From a virus, in the IMG/VR virus record IMGVR_UViG_3300043313_000323, positions 1 to 61,468 of that record: a DNA stretch of 61,468 nucleotides. One strand, written 5' to 3'. Position 1 is the first letter of the stretch; each line of letters opens with the position of its first letter. A program made the position numbers and the translations under genes. The notes beneath the pieces are model-generated. The model did not search any database. It was given only the letters and a program-made list of their open reading frames with translations, and was not told where the DNA came from. Positions 31,648 to 41,374 of this stretch are shown here, one piece after another.

Positions 31648-34389
31648 TTAGATGCTGTAAGATTCTTCTGTTGTCTTGGCGACGCTCGGACCTTGCTGCG
31701 TCAATTGACCAGCCTCCTGTCTCTGCATATCGGTGTTCTTGAACAGCTTTGTTCTGGCTTGTTCGGCACCCTGTTGAGCTGATGGTCCTACATCAACCTT
31801 GACGCTGCCGTCCGCCCTGACTGTCTGATTGGTCGTAAGCGAGCCACGGTCGAGCGCGCCGCGATCCGGCTGGCTCGCCAGCGAAGCGCCGAGACCGATG
31901 CCGCTGCCTGCGCCCTGCGCGGAGAGTAGGCTTGATGGATAGCCGCCGACTTTGGCTGGCGCGACGACTGGACCCGTCTCCGTCCCGGCGACCTTGCTTT
32001 GCTCGGCGGCCTTGCTCTCCTGATAACGCTTCATGCCTTGCGGCGTGAGCTGAGTGTGAACGTGAGGACCGGTCGCATGGTGAGATGGATGCCTCACCTC
32101 ATCGATAATCTTGTAGTCGCGGCCTTCCTTCAGACCGCGCCCACCCATCGTCTCGCGTATTCTGGCCATCGCCGTATCGGACTGCTCAGGCGTGCGGGCG
32201 CGCGTATCGAAGGCGAGCCCGCGCGAGTGCGCGGAGTGAGGATTCGCGCGCGACAGCGGATGGTTGGGGCTGCGGTAGGTGGACGTGATCTCCGCGCCCG
32301 TAGCCTTCACCTCGCCCGTCAGCGCGGCTAGCCCAGCCGCCCTTCCCTCTGCGCTATCATCAACGCCAACGGGTGCGCCACCGCCGCCACCACCGCCGCC
32401 GCTGCCTTTGGTCATCGTCTGTGGGACGGTCCCCAGCGACGCGACGTTGCCGCCAGTCATGATCGCGCTGGCTTGCGCGGGAGACATCCCGCCGCCAGCA
32501 CCACCGCCCGCACCAGAGCCAGCACCAGCGCCGCCGCCGCCACCAGCACCAGCGCCAGCACCGCTAGCCGGTGCCGATTTCGAACCGCCGGTATCAGTGC
32601 CCGTATCTGCGCTGTCGCTATTCGCGCGCTGTTGATCGGCGCTGGTGCCGCCGCTCGCGGTGCCGCTGGTGCCGCCGCCTGAATTGCCTCCCTTCGTACC
32701 ACCCTGCTCTGGCGTGTAGGATGCATTCTGGACGCCACTGCCGGGACCGCTGCCGCCCGTGGCACCTGACCTTCCTGACGACCCTGACGATCCCGGCGCT
32801 CCCTTCCCGCCATCCATATTGCGGTCGAAGAATGCGTTCAACTTCTCAAGCTGCGCCGTCAGCTTCTCGGCTTGCGTCGTATTCCTGCCGGTCTCGTCAA
32901 TCAGCTCATCCTGCGTGAACGAGATGTTTGTCCGCAACGAGCTGTAGTCGTTGGTGCCGCCCTGATAGCTCTGAGGCTGCGGCTCCATGCCACGATTGTA
33001 GTATCGCTGTTGCGTCGCCATCGGTGGCCGCTCAAGGCGACCAGATCGCATAGGCCCGCTCATGTTCGGCGGCGGTGCCGGTGACCCGCTTGGCGGCAGG
33101 GCGTTTTCGTTCCTTCGCGTCGCCTCTTCTTCCGGGGTCTCCTTGACCCCCTCATCCTTCTTCGTCTCGGTCATCCCACTGGCGGTACCAGTGATCGTAT
33201 CGTAGAGCCCCTTGATGTCCTTGAAGAGCTGAGCCACACCGCCCAGCTCCGTCCTGATCATCGTCAGCGTTTCCGGGATCGATTCAATAAATCCCGGCAG
33301 CTTGTCGATCAGCCCCTTTAACTCAACCTTCAGCTCGCTCAACAGCGCAGGCAGCTCATCCTGCAGCTTCCCAAGCGCATCGAGAACGATGGGCAATCCC
33401 ATCGCCAAAATCTCGGTCGAAAATTCGTCCCAGATCGCCGTGATCTCGCCCCAGACCAAACTGATCTGTTTGCTTAATACCCCGATGCGCTCCAGCTCCT
33501 TCGCCGTCTTCGGGTCAGGGTCTTTCAGGATCGGCATTTCCATGTCTTCGGCGCTCAAACCAAATTCAGCGCCCCACTGGTTCATCATCGCTCTGGCGAC
33601 ATTTTTTGCGACGCCAGCCTCGATCATCTGACGCTCAAGCGCCTTGCCGTAAGTGATGACCGCGTTGCGCGCCTTGTTCGGGTCCATCGCCGCGAGCTTG
33701 TTGACCCAGTTCTGATCGACGCCCATTCCAATCAGCCGCGCGCGTAGCGACGAATTGTTTTTCGATAGATTGAACTGAGCGTCGCCAACCGCCTGAAAAC
33801 TTCTGGTGATCGACTCGGCTGACTGGCCAAACCGCTTGGCTTCGTCCTGAGCGTACTTCAGCTCCGCGAAGGTCATGCCCATCTGTCGGGCGGTCTTGCC
33901 AAGCGTATCCATCTCTCGCGCGAAGCGAAAAACCGAAACACCATAAGCAACAACGGCAGCGCCAAGGCCGACAACAGCAATCGCGACGCCGCCGATTCCC
34001 ATCAGCGCCACCTTCGCGGTCGTGCCGACGCTCGCGAATGCACCACCAAGACCGTGCAGGGCCACGCCCATGTCGCGCATGTTGCCAGCGATCTGCGGCA
34101 GGCTCTGCAATCCCTGCGTGGCCACGCCCATGCGCGCGAAGCCGTCCTTGAGCGCATTGGCATTTACCGCCGCCGCGCGCATCTCCGTATTGAAATTGCG
34201 AAGACCCGGAACCGCTTTATTGGTCGCGCCGCCCAGATTGGTGACGCCAGCCGAAGCCGCGTTGACGGCGGTCGTTAGTGCGGTCGCTGACCCGGTCAGC
34301 AATCCTATTTCACCACGAATCTTCGCCAGCCCCGGAGTGGCGTTATCCTGAAGATTAACTGTGAGACGTAGTTCTTCGAACTCTGCCAT
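31648..34389 (-). CDS. tape measure protein 2 with M15-type peptidase domain, 913 aa
   Basis: The first 290 residues align almost without gaps to the upstream tape measure gene (MAEFEELRLTVNL, LQSLPQIA near 95, GLGAAVVAYGVSVF-FAREM near 142-160). Hydrophobic segments lie at about 115-155. A long Gly/Ser/Ala linker leads to a C-terminal domain (about 685-790) with SAHSRGLAFD (His721, Asp728) and GPHVH (His778). This is the zinc-ligand pattern of M15 peptidases that cut peptidoglycan cross-bridges. It likely sets tail length and helps cell-wall penetration. It starts directly after the upstream stop (TAAATG). Confidence 0.88.
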   Translation of the reverse strand: MAEFEELRLTVNLQDNATPGLAKIRGEIGLLTGSATALTTAVNAASAGVTNLGGATNKAVPGLRNFNTEMRAAAVNANALKDGFARMGVATQGLQSLPQIAGNMRDMGVALHGLGGAFASVGTTAKVALMGIGGVAIAVVGLGAAVVAYGVSVFRFAREMDTLGKTARQMGMTFAELKYAQDEAKRFGQSAESITRSFQAVGDAQFNLSKNNSSLRARLIGMGVDQNWVNKLAAMDPNKARNAVITYGKALERQMIEAGVAKNVARAMMNQWGAEFGLSAEDMEMPILKDPDPKTAKELERIGVLSKQISLVWGEITAIWDEFSTEILAMGLPIVLDALGKLQDELPALLSELKVELKGLIDKLPGFIESIPETLTMIRTELGGVAQLFKDIKGLYDTITGTASGMTETKKDEGVKETPEEEATRRNENALPPSGSPAPPPNMSGPMRSGRLERPPMATQQRYYNRGMEPQPQSYQGGTNDYSSLRTNISFTQDELIDETGRNTTQAEKLTAQLEKLNAFFDRNMDGGKGAPGSSGSSGRSGATGGSGPGSGVQNASYTPEQGGTKGGNSGGGTSGTASGGTSADQQRANSDSADTGTDTGGSKSAPASGAGAGAGGGGGAGAGSGAGGGAGGGMSPAQASAIMTGGNVASLGTVPQTMTKGSGGGGGGGGAPVGVDDSAEGRAAGLAALTGEVKATGAEITSTYRSPNHPLSRANPHSAHSRGLAFDTRARTPEQSDTAMARIRETMGGRGLKEGRDYKIIDEVRHPSHHATGPHVHTQLTPQGMKRYQESKAAEQSKVAGTETGPVVAPAKVGGYPSSLLSAQGAGSGIGLGASLASQPDRGALDRGSLTTNQTVRADGSVKVDVGPSAQQGAEQARTKLFKNTDMQRQEAGQLTQQGPSVAKTTEESYSI

Positions 34390-37300
34390 TTAATTTGTCG
34401 CCAGTAGCTCTTTGGCCGTTTCCTTCGACATCGTTGTCTCTCTCGTTGACGAAGTGCTTTTGAATGCGCCGCTGCCGGTGACTTCGACCTTGGTACCAGA
34501 TGGCGCTCTCACAACCGACGTGAGCTTGCCGTCCGTCTGAACATTGGCGTCCTTGTCCGCCGTTAAGGCTTGGCGCGAGACCTCGGCGCGGGCCACTGTG
34601 GGCCTGTCCTTGGCGGCGTCGGCCGCAGCAATTTCTCGCTGCCGTCGCTGTTGCCATTCGCGGGAGCCCGCATAATCCAGATTGTTAAAGCGCTCGCCGT
34701 TGATGTTAACGCCAATGCCGCCCCTATTATAATTCGGGTCTCTGCTACTGCCCTGATCGGTATGACTCTCGATGGTATTGCTGCCGCCAATCGCACGGTC
34801 GATCTGCGAATTTACATAGGCGCGGTACTTCGGGTCTTTATCCAAACTGGCCAAATGAGAATTGATCTTACCGGTGCGGATCGGACCATAAAAACTCTCG
34901 CCTTGACTTCGGCCTTCGATCATCTGCTTCAACGTCTTCGGCGGCAGGCCGCGCCTTCTGCGGCTCTCGTTGACCATCTCCGTTCTGTTGAACAGGCTCT
35001 CGACCACGGCCGGACCAGCACCAAGGTTCTCGGCGCTGAGAATCCCGCCAACCAGCCTTCTGGTCGCCGGGTCTTCCAGCTCCTTCTTGAACCCCTCCCG
35101 CTTCGCCGCCAGATACTTCGATCCGCTGCCAGCCTCTGCCGGTGAGACGCCATCGACCTTGGCGCTGTCGGTAGCACCATCCACTTTGGCGCTATCGTTG
35201 CCGCCGCCGCGCTTCGCGCGCACCTCCGCAACCGCCGAGTCGCCCGCGTAGCGAATGTCCATGTTCTTGATGGGTCGCCGCTTCACGCCGTACTGGTCGG
35301 CAAACATCGCGGTGTTCGTCTTGGCATCGTAGCTACCGGGAACGATGTTCATGACGTGGCCGCCAGTCTGGCCCTTGCCAAGCGGCGCACCGACATTGCC
35401 GCCGTAGCGGCGCTCGTTATAGCTGGCGATCATACTGCCAAATGGGCGGTTCGGATTATTGATGTCCGCCTTGTCTTGCTTCTCGCCCCAGTCATTCCAG
35501 TTGGAAGCAATCGCGCCGCCCTTTGGCGGCTTGAACCCGGCCGACATCACATACTTGCCAGCGACCATGCCGCAGGCTGGGCCGTTCATGCGGTACCCCT
35601 TCGCCGCGAACAGTTTCTGCAACCCGGCGGTGTCTCCCGCGCGCCCCAAGGTCTCGACCTGTTTCATTGTTTCAGGATCGATGCCCTTGCCATCCTGATC
35701 ATTGAGCGCCGCCGGTCCACCGGCACCGCCGTTGCTGTAGGTGCCACTGGCTCCACCGTAGCTGCCACCGCCACCTTGACCGCCGCCGGTATATCCGCCG
35801 CCAGCCGCAGCGCCCGCTGATCCGCCAAAGGTTGCGTTCTGGAAACCGCCGCCGCCACCACCACCGCCGCCAAAGCGTTCGAAGTAGTCGTTCAGCTTTT
35901 CGATCTGCCTCGTAAGTTTTGAGACCTCGTCAGTACCATCGCTCAATTCGTCCTTTAGTTCGCCCTGCGTGAACGATGCGCGCTGGAGCAAAGGGTTACT
36001 ATTATTGGAGCCACCGTCGTAGCTCATATTCCTGCGCAACTGATGCGGCATCACCCCCGGACCCGTCGCGCGCGGACCATACTGTCCCGGCGGCGGCGTG
36101 AGAGGAGGCGGCACGGGCGGTCGATCACCGGGCCTTATCGGCTCCAGACCATGATTGCGCAGAGCCTCATCGGTGGGAGTGCCGCCGCCCCACCTCTCCG
36201 CGTCCCACATCGACCATTCGCCACGCCGTTTCTTCTCGGCCCATGCCTCGTCGTTTTCCTTGCTCATGAACTTGTCCCAGCCCATGAACTTCTGCAGCGA
36301 CGGGTGCGCGCGAGATCGCACCATATCAAGCGGATGCACCATATATTTGAGGGTGGTGATCACACCCTGAAACAGGGAGACGACCCCCTTCAGCGCGACG
36401 CCGACTTTACGAATGGCGGTCGGTATTTTTCCAACAAGCCCCGGCAAAAACGAGACCGCATATTCGATCCAGATTCTCAACTCTTTCAGGATCGCGGGCA
36501 TCTTGCCCTTCAGCTTGATCATGCTGTCGCGCAATTTCGGCAGCGCGGACGCAAGCAGCTCGGTCTTGAACTTGGTCCACTCATGCGTCATCTGTCGCCA
36601 GACGCTCATGATGGCATCGCTGTACATAGAGATGTCTTCTAGCTGCGCCTTCTTCTTCGGAGACATCGGCGGCAGCTCTGGCATATTCAATTGCTCAGCG
36701 CCGAGTTTGAACTCCTTGAGAAACTGAGCAGCTAGTCTGGCGGCGTTGGCTGGCATGACGCCAGACGCGAGAGCCTGCGCCTCCAATTGCTTGGCGTACC
36801 GGACAATGGCATTGCGCGCTTGGTTCGGCTCCAGCTTTGAAAGCTGCGCGATCCATCCAGCATCAACGCCCTGACCAAGCAACGTCGCGCGCAGTTGAGA
36901 ATTGTTTTTGTACAGGTCGAGCTGCGCGTCGTTGATTCCCTGATAGCTGCGGATGACCATGTCGGCCGAATAGCCAAACTGCTTCGCCTGATCCGTCGCA
37001 TACTTCAGTTGAGCAAAGCCCAAGCCCATCTGCTTCGCCGTCTTGCTCATGTCGCTCATCTCGCGAGCGAACTTGAAGACGGAAACACCGTAGGCAACGA
37101 CGGCTGCGCCAAGGCCAACAACGCCAAGAACGACGGCACCGATACCAACCACCGCAATGGAAGCGGCGGCAGACACCCCGACAAATGCCGCGCTCATGCC
37201 GCGCACACCAAGGGCCATGTCGCGCACGTTGCTGGCTATCTGCGGCAAGGACTGGAGCCCCTGCATGGACACGCCCATCTGCAGGATGCCAGAGACCACT

Positions 37301-37536
37301 GAGCGCGCACCCTGCTCAGCTTCGCGCATGCGTTGATTGAGCGTGCGAACTTGCGGAGCTGCGGCGGTCACCGCATTGCCGAGATTGGTGATGCCGTTAA
37401 AGCCTGCATTCAGGCTCGCCGTCATCGAGTCAGTGGCAACGGTTAGATTGCCAAGCTCACCTCGCAGGCGCTGAAGCCCCGCAGACGCATTGTCTACGAG
37501 GTTGACTGTAAGGCGTAGCTCTTCAAATTCAGCCAT
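34390..37536 (-). CDS. tape measure protein 1 with two hydrolase-like domains, 1048 aa
   Basis: This is the first of two tandem tape-measure genes. The N-terminal 160 residues are helical and hydrophobic, and the middle is a mixed helical tape. From about 650 to 760 lies NGPACGMVAGKYV (Cys655) and TGGHVMNIVPGSYD (His727), a Cys-His arrangement like NlpC/CHAP peptidases. At 815-950, RRLVGGILSAENLGAGPAVV (Glu836) and LFNRTEM resemble SleB-type cell wall hydrolases. The ATG at 37536 lies inside the end of the frameshifted chaperone. Confidence 0.88.
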   Translation of the reverse strand: MAEFEELRLTVNLVDNASAGLQRLRGELGNLTVATDSMTASLNAGFNGITNLGNAVTAAAPQVRTLNQRMREAEQGARSVVSGILQMGVSMQGLQSLPQIASNVRDMALGVRGMSAAFVGVSAAASIAVVGIGAVVLGVVGLGAAVVAYGVSVFKFAREMSDMSKTAKQMGLGFAQLKYATDQAKQFGYSADMVIRSYQGINDAQLDLYKNNSQLRATLLGQGVDAGWIAQLSKLEPNQARNAIVRYAKQLEAQALASGVMPANAARLAAQFLKEFKLGAEQLNMPELPPMSPKKKAQLEDISMYSDAIMSVWRQMTHEWTKFKTELLASALPKLRDSMIKLKGKMPAILKELRIWIEYAVSFLPGLVGKIPTAIRKVGVALKGVVSLFQGVITTLKYMVHPLDMVRSRAHPSLQKFMGWDKFMSKENDEAWAEKKRRGEWSMWDAERWGGGTPTDEALRNHGLEPIRPGDRPPVPPPLTPPPGQYGPRATGPGVMPHQLRRNMSYDGGSNNSNPLLQRASFTQGELKDELSDGTDEVSKLTRQIEKLNDYFERFGGGGGGGGGFQNATFGGSAGAAAGGGYTGGGQGGGGSYGGASGTYSNGGAGGPAALNDQDGKGIDPETMKQVETLGRAGDTAGLQKLFAAKGYRMNGPACGMVAGKYVMSAGFKPPKGGAIASNWNDWGEKQDKADINNPNRPFGSMIASYNERRYGGNVGAPLGKGQTGGHVMNIVPGSYDAKTNTAMFADQYGVKRRPIKNMDIRYAGDSAVAEVRAKRGGGNDSAKVDGATDSAKVDGVSPAEAGSGSKYLAAKREGFKKELEDPATRRLVGGILSAENLGAGPAVVESLFNRTEMVNESRRRRGLPPKTLKQMIEGRSQGESFYGPIRTGKINSHLASLDKDPKYRAYVNSQIDRAIGGSNTIESHTDQGSSRDPNYNRGGIGVNINGERFNNLDYAGSREWQQRRQREIAAADAAKDRPTVARAEVSRQALTADKDANVQTDGKLTSVVRAPSGTKVEVTGSGAFKSTSSTRETTMSKETAKELLATN

Positions 37537-38112
37537 CTTCCTGCGCCATCCGCTCGCGCTTCTTTTGATGCGCGAGTTCGATGGTCCGCTCCAGATGGAT
37601 GCGGACCTCGGACGCGGGCATGTCTAGAAACGTGGTGGGCGAGATATGGTAGAAATCAGCGAGCCGATAGCAGTCGAGGACGGTGTCCCCTACCAAGCTG
37701 TCGGGTCCGGGATAAAAAAACCGCGAAGCCTGTAGGCGCAGCTATTCCAGTCCCGTGGGTCCATCGCCTCGATGAACGGCGGCAGGATGCCGGACAGTTG
37801 CGACATCATCGTCGTCATCTTGCGCTCAAGGATGATCACATCGCCGTCTTGGTTGACGTGACACGGATTGCCGCAGCGGTTGATGTCGCCACCAGTCGGC
37901 TCCCGGAACGTCAGCTCATGAACCGTCTCGGCCCCCTGCCGGACGCCACGATGCAACAGTCGCACCTTGACCGGCCAGACCTCTTTCGGTTGCTCGACTA
38001 CGTCATCGGGCTCGTTGTCGATGATCGGGCCTGCGGCCGGATCGGGCGTCTCGGGAAGGGGATCGGCTTTGACGAACCCTTCCCGGTTAGCTTGCTTATT
38101 CATACGCTTCAC
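37529..38112 (-). CDS. tail assembly chaperone long form by -1 ribosomal frameshift
   Basis: The short form ends at 37690. On the minus strand, its codons GGT TTT TTT ATC contain a run of seven T (genome bases 37720-37714) placed correctly for a -1 slip on T-TTT-TTT. After the slip the new frame runs without a stop through YPGPDSLVGDTVLDCYRLAD, FYHISPTTFLDMP and SEVRIHLERTIELA, to TGA at 37531-37529. This matches the known gp41/gp42 strategy in Mu and the G/GT strategy in lambda. It leaves no gap before the tape measure. Confidence 0.8.
37690..38112 (-). CDS. tail assembly chaperone, short form (Phage_TAC_7-like), 140 aa
   Basis: An acidic disordered N-terminus leads to PVKVRLLHRGVRQGAETVHELTFREPTGGDI, the typical opening of TAC_7 proteins, with a helical C-terminal region. 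It lies between tube and tape measure, the conserved place for this protein. The normal stop at 37692-37690 follows shortly after the slippery run. Confidence 0.87.
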   Translation of the reverse strand: MKRMNKQANREGFVKADPLPETPDPAAGPIIDNEPDDVVEQPKEVWPVKVRLLHRGVRQGAETVHELTFREPTGGDINRCGNPCHVNQDGDVIILERKMTTMMSQLSGILPPFIEAMDPRDWNSCAYRLRGFFIPDPTAW

Positions 38113-38115
38113 CTT

Positions 38116-38517
38116 TTATCTGGCGGCCTGCCGGACTGGCGAGACCGGATTGTCGATGGCCATTTCCTCGCACCAGAGACCTTCCCATCGCACACGGACC
38201 TGACCGTCGCGGGCGTTGGCTTCCAGTGCAGCTTTGCACGTCGCGCCAATCAGGCTGTACTGCCAGCCATTGGCGAGCTGCGCCACGACGTTTACGTCGG
38301 TAGCTCCGTCAAGGTCTTCCAACGCGAGACCGCGCGTGGTCGAGATGTCGCCCTCGATGAAGGGTACGCGGGGCAGCTCCTGATAACCGTGAACGCCGTC
38401 CTGTCCGGCGATCATGGTCCGCTCCACCGGAGACGGGCTTACCGTGAAGTTGCCTCGCAGTGCCATCATCTGCGAGCCCACATAGAGATAGGCGATACCA
38501 GCGAATCTTTGGGCCAT
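38116..38517 (-). CDS. tail tube protein, Mu gpM-like, 133 aa
   Basis: The sequence GIAYLYVGSQMMALRGNFTVSPSPVERTMIAGQDGVHGYQE is nearly diagnostic of Mu-type tube proteins, as is the following GDISTTRGL. The length is close to that of Mu gpM. It follows the sheath gene and is likely the polymerising inner tube. Confidence 0.9.
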   Translation of the reverse strand: MAQRFAGIAYLYVGSQMMALRGNFTVSPSPVERTMIAGQDGVHGYQELPRVPFIEGDISTTRGLALEDLDGATDVNVVAQLANGWQYSLIGATCKAALEANARDGQVRVRWEGLWCEEMAIDNPVSPVRQAAR

Positions 38518-38569
38518 AGTTCAAAACTCCAGTTGTTCTGTGGAAGTGTCAAGAAGGAAGCAACGGCGC

Positions 38570-40135
38570 TTAGCCGTTGCCGCCAGCCGCGAGGCGAACG
38601 CCCGCATCCCCGATGTCGCGATCCACGCCACGGTCGTACTGGAGCCTGAACTGCGCCAGCACAGCAAAGACGCGGAGCTGGTTGATCAAGTCCGGCGGGT
38701 ACAGGACGTTGAGGCGGTTCGGGTTGTTCGGGTCGCGCTCGACCAACAGGTGGTTCTTGAACGAGCGGGTGTCCTCGACCAGACCGTTGTATTCGTCCTG
38801 ACGATACTCCGCGACCAGCTCGGCCTTGATGATGCCGGGGGTGACGATGGCCTGACCGGGACCGAAGCGGGTGCCGTCGTTGGCCAGCTTGTGGCGTGGG
38901 AATTTCGACGTGATCGCCTGACGCTGATTGCGCAGCAAGCGAGCGAGCGTCGCCAGCGTCGTCACCAGCTCGTATGCGTCATCGCTCTGCGCGTACAAGT
39001 TAAGCTGATAGGTCGTGGTTTCCCGGAGGATCATCACGCCTTCGCCGCCGACTTCCTGCGTCGCGATCCCGTAGCCTGCGAGCGTGTTCAGCTCGCCGCG
39101 ATTGAAGCGCTCATGCAGCGGTGCCGACAGAACGCCCGTGAGCGCCAGCGTCTGCAGCGGGCGGGCCGGATCGTTGGTGAGGCCGCGCGCGGCCTTTGCG
39201 GTGTAGGCGGCGGTCCACTCATAGACCGGCGTCGGGCTCCCCAGCTCGACACCCATGATCGATGTCGTGCCAGAGTTCTGGGTTTCACCAAACATGATCA
39301 TGTTGGCGTAGTCGGCGCGGTGGGCTGAGAAGACGTGACCGTAAAGCTGACGCATCCAGCCCCAGCGGCCGGTATCGGTGAAGCCGTACTCCAGATTCCA
39401 CGCCATCAGCGAGGTGGAGTCGGTGAACGGCATCGCCACATATTCGAAGTTGCGCTCGCCAAGATTGGCGATGGCATCATCCATATCGGGCACACCAGCG
39501 CCGCCGCTCAGCATGCCAAGGGTGGTGTATTCAATGGTGATGCCAGCCGGAAGCTCTTCGCTGCCGATGCGGCCATAGTAGCTGTCGCGCAGATCGATAT
39601 CGTTGCCGCTGGTGCCCTTCCAGTTACACGTCAGCGTCACATCGGTGGGACCGCCAACCGATGTCACCGGCAGATTGAAGTTTTCGTTGATCGCCGCCGA
39701 GATCGCGACATTGATCTCGTTGAGCGTGTCGGTCGCGCCGATGTTCACGCCGACATGCTGGCCGCCGATGTAGAGGTGGATGGTGCCAGCCTCATGACCG
39801 CCCGCAGCAACCGTCACAGTGATCGAGCCGGTAGCCGCAGTGCCGCCCACCGGTTCAGCGAGCGGTAGGCCCCAGACTTCGTGCGCGAAGTTGTTGGCGA
39901 AGAACGCTGCAAACATATTGGCGAGGTGCGAGCCCTGACCGAATTGCTTGTCGGCCTGAGCTTGCGTGCCAATTGGGATCGCAACGTCAGGAATACCAAT
40001 GCCCTCATCGGTCATGATGCCGACGAGCAGCGCAGGCTGGCGGATAGTCCAGAGACCGGCCTTTGAAGGATCGACCTCGACCCAGTAAAGCGGCAGTCTC
40101 CAGTTGGTCGGAATGTTGGCGAAACTTACAGGCAT
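38570..40135 (-). CDS. contractile tail sheath protein, Mu gpL-like, 521 aa
   Basis: TAGGAGATCGAACC precedes the ATG at 40135. The opening FANIPTNWRLPLYWVEVDPSKAG is the Mu gpL pattern, and the central insertion plus C-terminal domain (ELVAEYRQDEYNGLVEDTRSFKNHLLVERD) are conserved in sheaths. It shows that the virion is a myovirus. The length is slightly above Mu gpL. Confidence 0.93.
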   Translation of the reverse strand: MPVSFANIPTNWRLPLYWVEVDPSKAGLWTIRQPALLVGIMTDEGIGIPDVAIPIGTQAQADKQFGQGSHLANMFAAFFANNFAHEVWGLPLAEPVGGTAATGSITVTVAAGGHEAGTIHLYIGGQHVGVNIGATDTLNEINVAISAAINENFNLPVTSVGGPTDVTLTCNWKGTSGNDIDLRDSYYGRIGSEELPAGITIEYTTLGMLSGGAGVPDMDDAIANLGERNFEYVAMPFTDSTSLMAWNLEYGFTDTGRWGWMRQLYGHVFSAHRADYANMIMFGETQNSGTTSIMGVELGSPTPVYEWTAAYTAKAARGLTNDPARPLQTLALTGVLSAPLHERFNRGELNTLAGYGIATQEVGGEGVMILRETTTYQLNLYAQSDDAYELVTTLATLARLLRNQRQAITSKFPRHKLANDGTRFGPGQAIVTPGIIKAELVAEYRQDEYNGLVEDTRSFKNHLLVERDPNNPNRLNVLYPPDLINQLRVFAVLAQFRLQYDRGVDRDIGDAGVRLAAGGNG

Positions 40136-40179
40136 GGTTCGATCTCCTAACCGGGTTTCGGTCTGATTGAGTTTTTAGT

Positions 40180-40662
40180 TCAGGCTGCGGGTGGCGGGCT
40201 TCTGTTGGACTTCGGTTCTGACCTGTGCGGCTCGACCTTTGGTGTCCCCTTCGGCCTCGGCTTGTTCGCCGCCGCCTGCTCGCGCGGGTTCGTGGTCTGG
40301 TCAGCCTCGGCAAACCCGTCGCCGCTACCGGGCTCGGTGCTGATCGAGCCTTCAGCCAGACGGCGCGTCGTGAAGCCGTCAATCGGCCACTCGACACCCT
40401 GATCGAGCGCGCTTCCGAAACGGGTGCCGTTGGCGTGCCGCATCAGCATCCGCATCGACTCGTTAGCCGCGAACACCTTGACGGTCTTCGCCGGTCCAGT
40501 GATCACCTTGAGGCGAGCGGCGCGAGCTGCACGAATTGCGTCGCGCGGGTTCTCGCGGGGGCTCTCGGCTACGGCGGTGGGGTCGCCATGCTGGGGGGTG
40601 ACTCGCGTCTCGGAGACCTTCACGTCGCCGGGGTTCTGGGTGCCAATCTTAATCTCGGCCAT
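40180..40662 (-). CDS. hypothetical tail-region protein, 160 aa
   Basis: The ATG at 40662 is chosen for GGAAGGA upstream; a TTG 21 bases earlier is less likely. The N-terminus is KIGTQNPGDVKVSETRVTPQ. The middle has AANESMRMLMRHANGTRFGS, and the C-terminus is basic and Pro-rich (GTPKVEPHRSEPKSN). This family sits before the sheath in Mu-like phages, where its role is unclear. Confidence 0.7.
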   Translation of the reverse strand: MAEIKIGTQNPGDVKVSETRVTPQHGDPTAVAESPRENPRDAIRAARAARLKVITGPAKTVKVFAANESMRMLMRHANGTRFGSALDQGVEWPIDGFTTRRLAEGSISTEPGSGDGFAEADQTTNPREQAAANKPRPKGTPKVEPHRSEPKSNRSPPPAA

Positions 40663-40666
40663 AGTT

Positions 40667-41374
40667 CTATTCCTTCCGTTCAAGCGGGTTTAGTTCTGGG
40701 GGCGGGGGATCGAATGCGTACTCGGTAACGATGCGCTGCACCTCGTCGGCTGGCGAGACCGTACCGTCGTCATTGAGATGCGCCGTCTCCTGATGGATCA
40801 ACAGTAGGTCGTCGGTGATGACCGGCGTGTACTCGGCGCGATACTTGAGCGTCTGCTCGTAGCGCAGTTCGCTCATCGGCGTTTCGTTGGTTTGCGGCGG
40901 ATGATCCACCATCCGCCAATTGCCATTCAACAGTCCCTCGATCCGCACATTGTCCGGGTTGCCGATACCGCCCGGATAGGCGCGGGTGTCGATCATGTTC
41001 ATCAGGTACTGGTCGCGCCACAGCCAGTTCATGATGACCCAATAGGCCTGATTGAGTTTCTTCTGCGTCGCCTCTGGATCATTGTTGACGATGATCACCG
41101 AGAACCCAATCGTGAGATTGTGGATCATCTCGATATCGCCGTGGTTCGGATCGCCGTCAGGGCTCATGTCTTCCTTGATAAGGTAGACGCCCAGCATCGG
41201 GAGCTGATTGGGTTGCGTCGGAAGCTGGCGGCTCCTGCGCACGCTGAAACCCTGATAGAACGGCGCGGTCACCAGCTTGTCGAGCAGCATGTCGCGGATG
41301 ACATAGCCGTAGCTCTGCACTTCCGTGATGGTCGGAGGGTAGACTATCCTCGGCGCGAAGTAGCCGGTGGTCAT
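40667..41374 (-). CDS. tail terminator-like protein, 235 aa
   Basis: The sequence contains YPPTITEVQSYGYVIRDMLLDKL near the N-terminus, then MLGVYLIKEDMSPDGDPNHGDIEMIHNLTIGFSVIIVNND. The helix-then-beta pattern and the position between head-tail joining genes and the sheath fit a tail terminator/completion protein. It is longer than typical gpU-like proteins. Confidence 0.65.
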   Translation of the reverse strand: MTTGYFAPRIVYPPTITEVQSYGYVIRDMLLDKLVTAPFYQGFSVRRSRQLPTQPNQLPMLGVYLIKEDMSPDGDPNHGDIEMIHNLTIGFSVIIVNNDPEATQKKLNQAYWVIMNWLWRDQYLMNMIDTRAYPGGIGNPDNVRIEGLLNGNWRMVDHPPQTNETPMSELRYEQTLKYRAEYTPVITDDLLLIHQETAHLNDDGTVSPADEVQRIVTEYAFDPPPPELNPLERKE

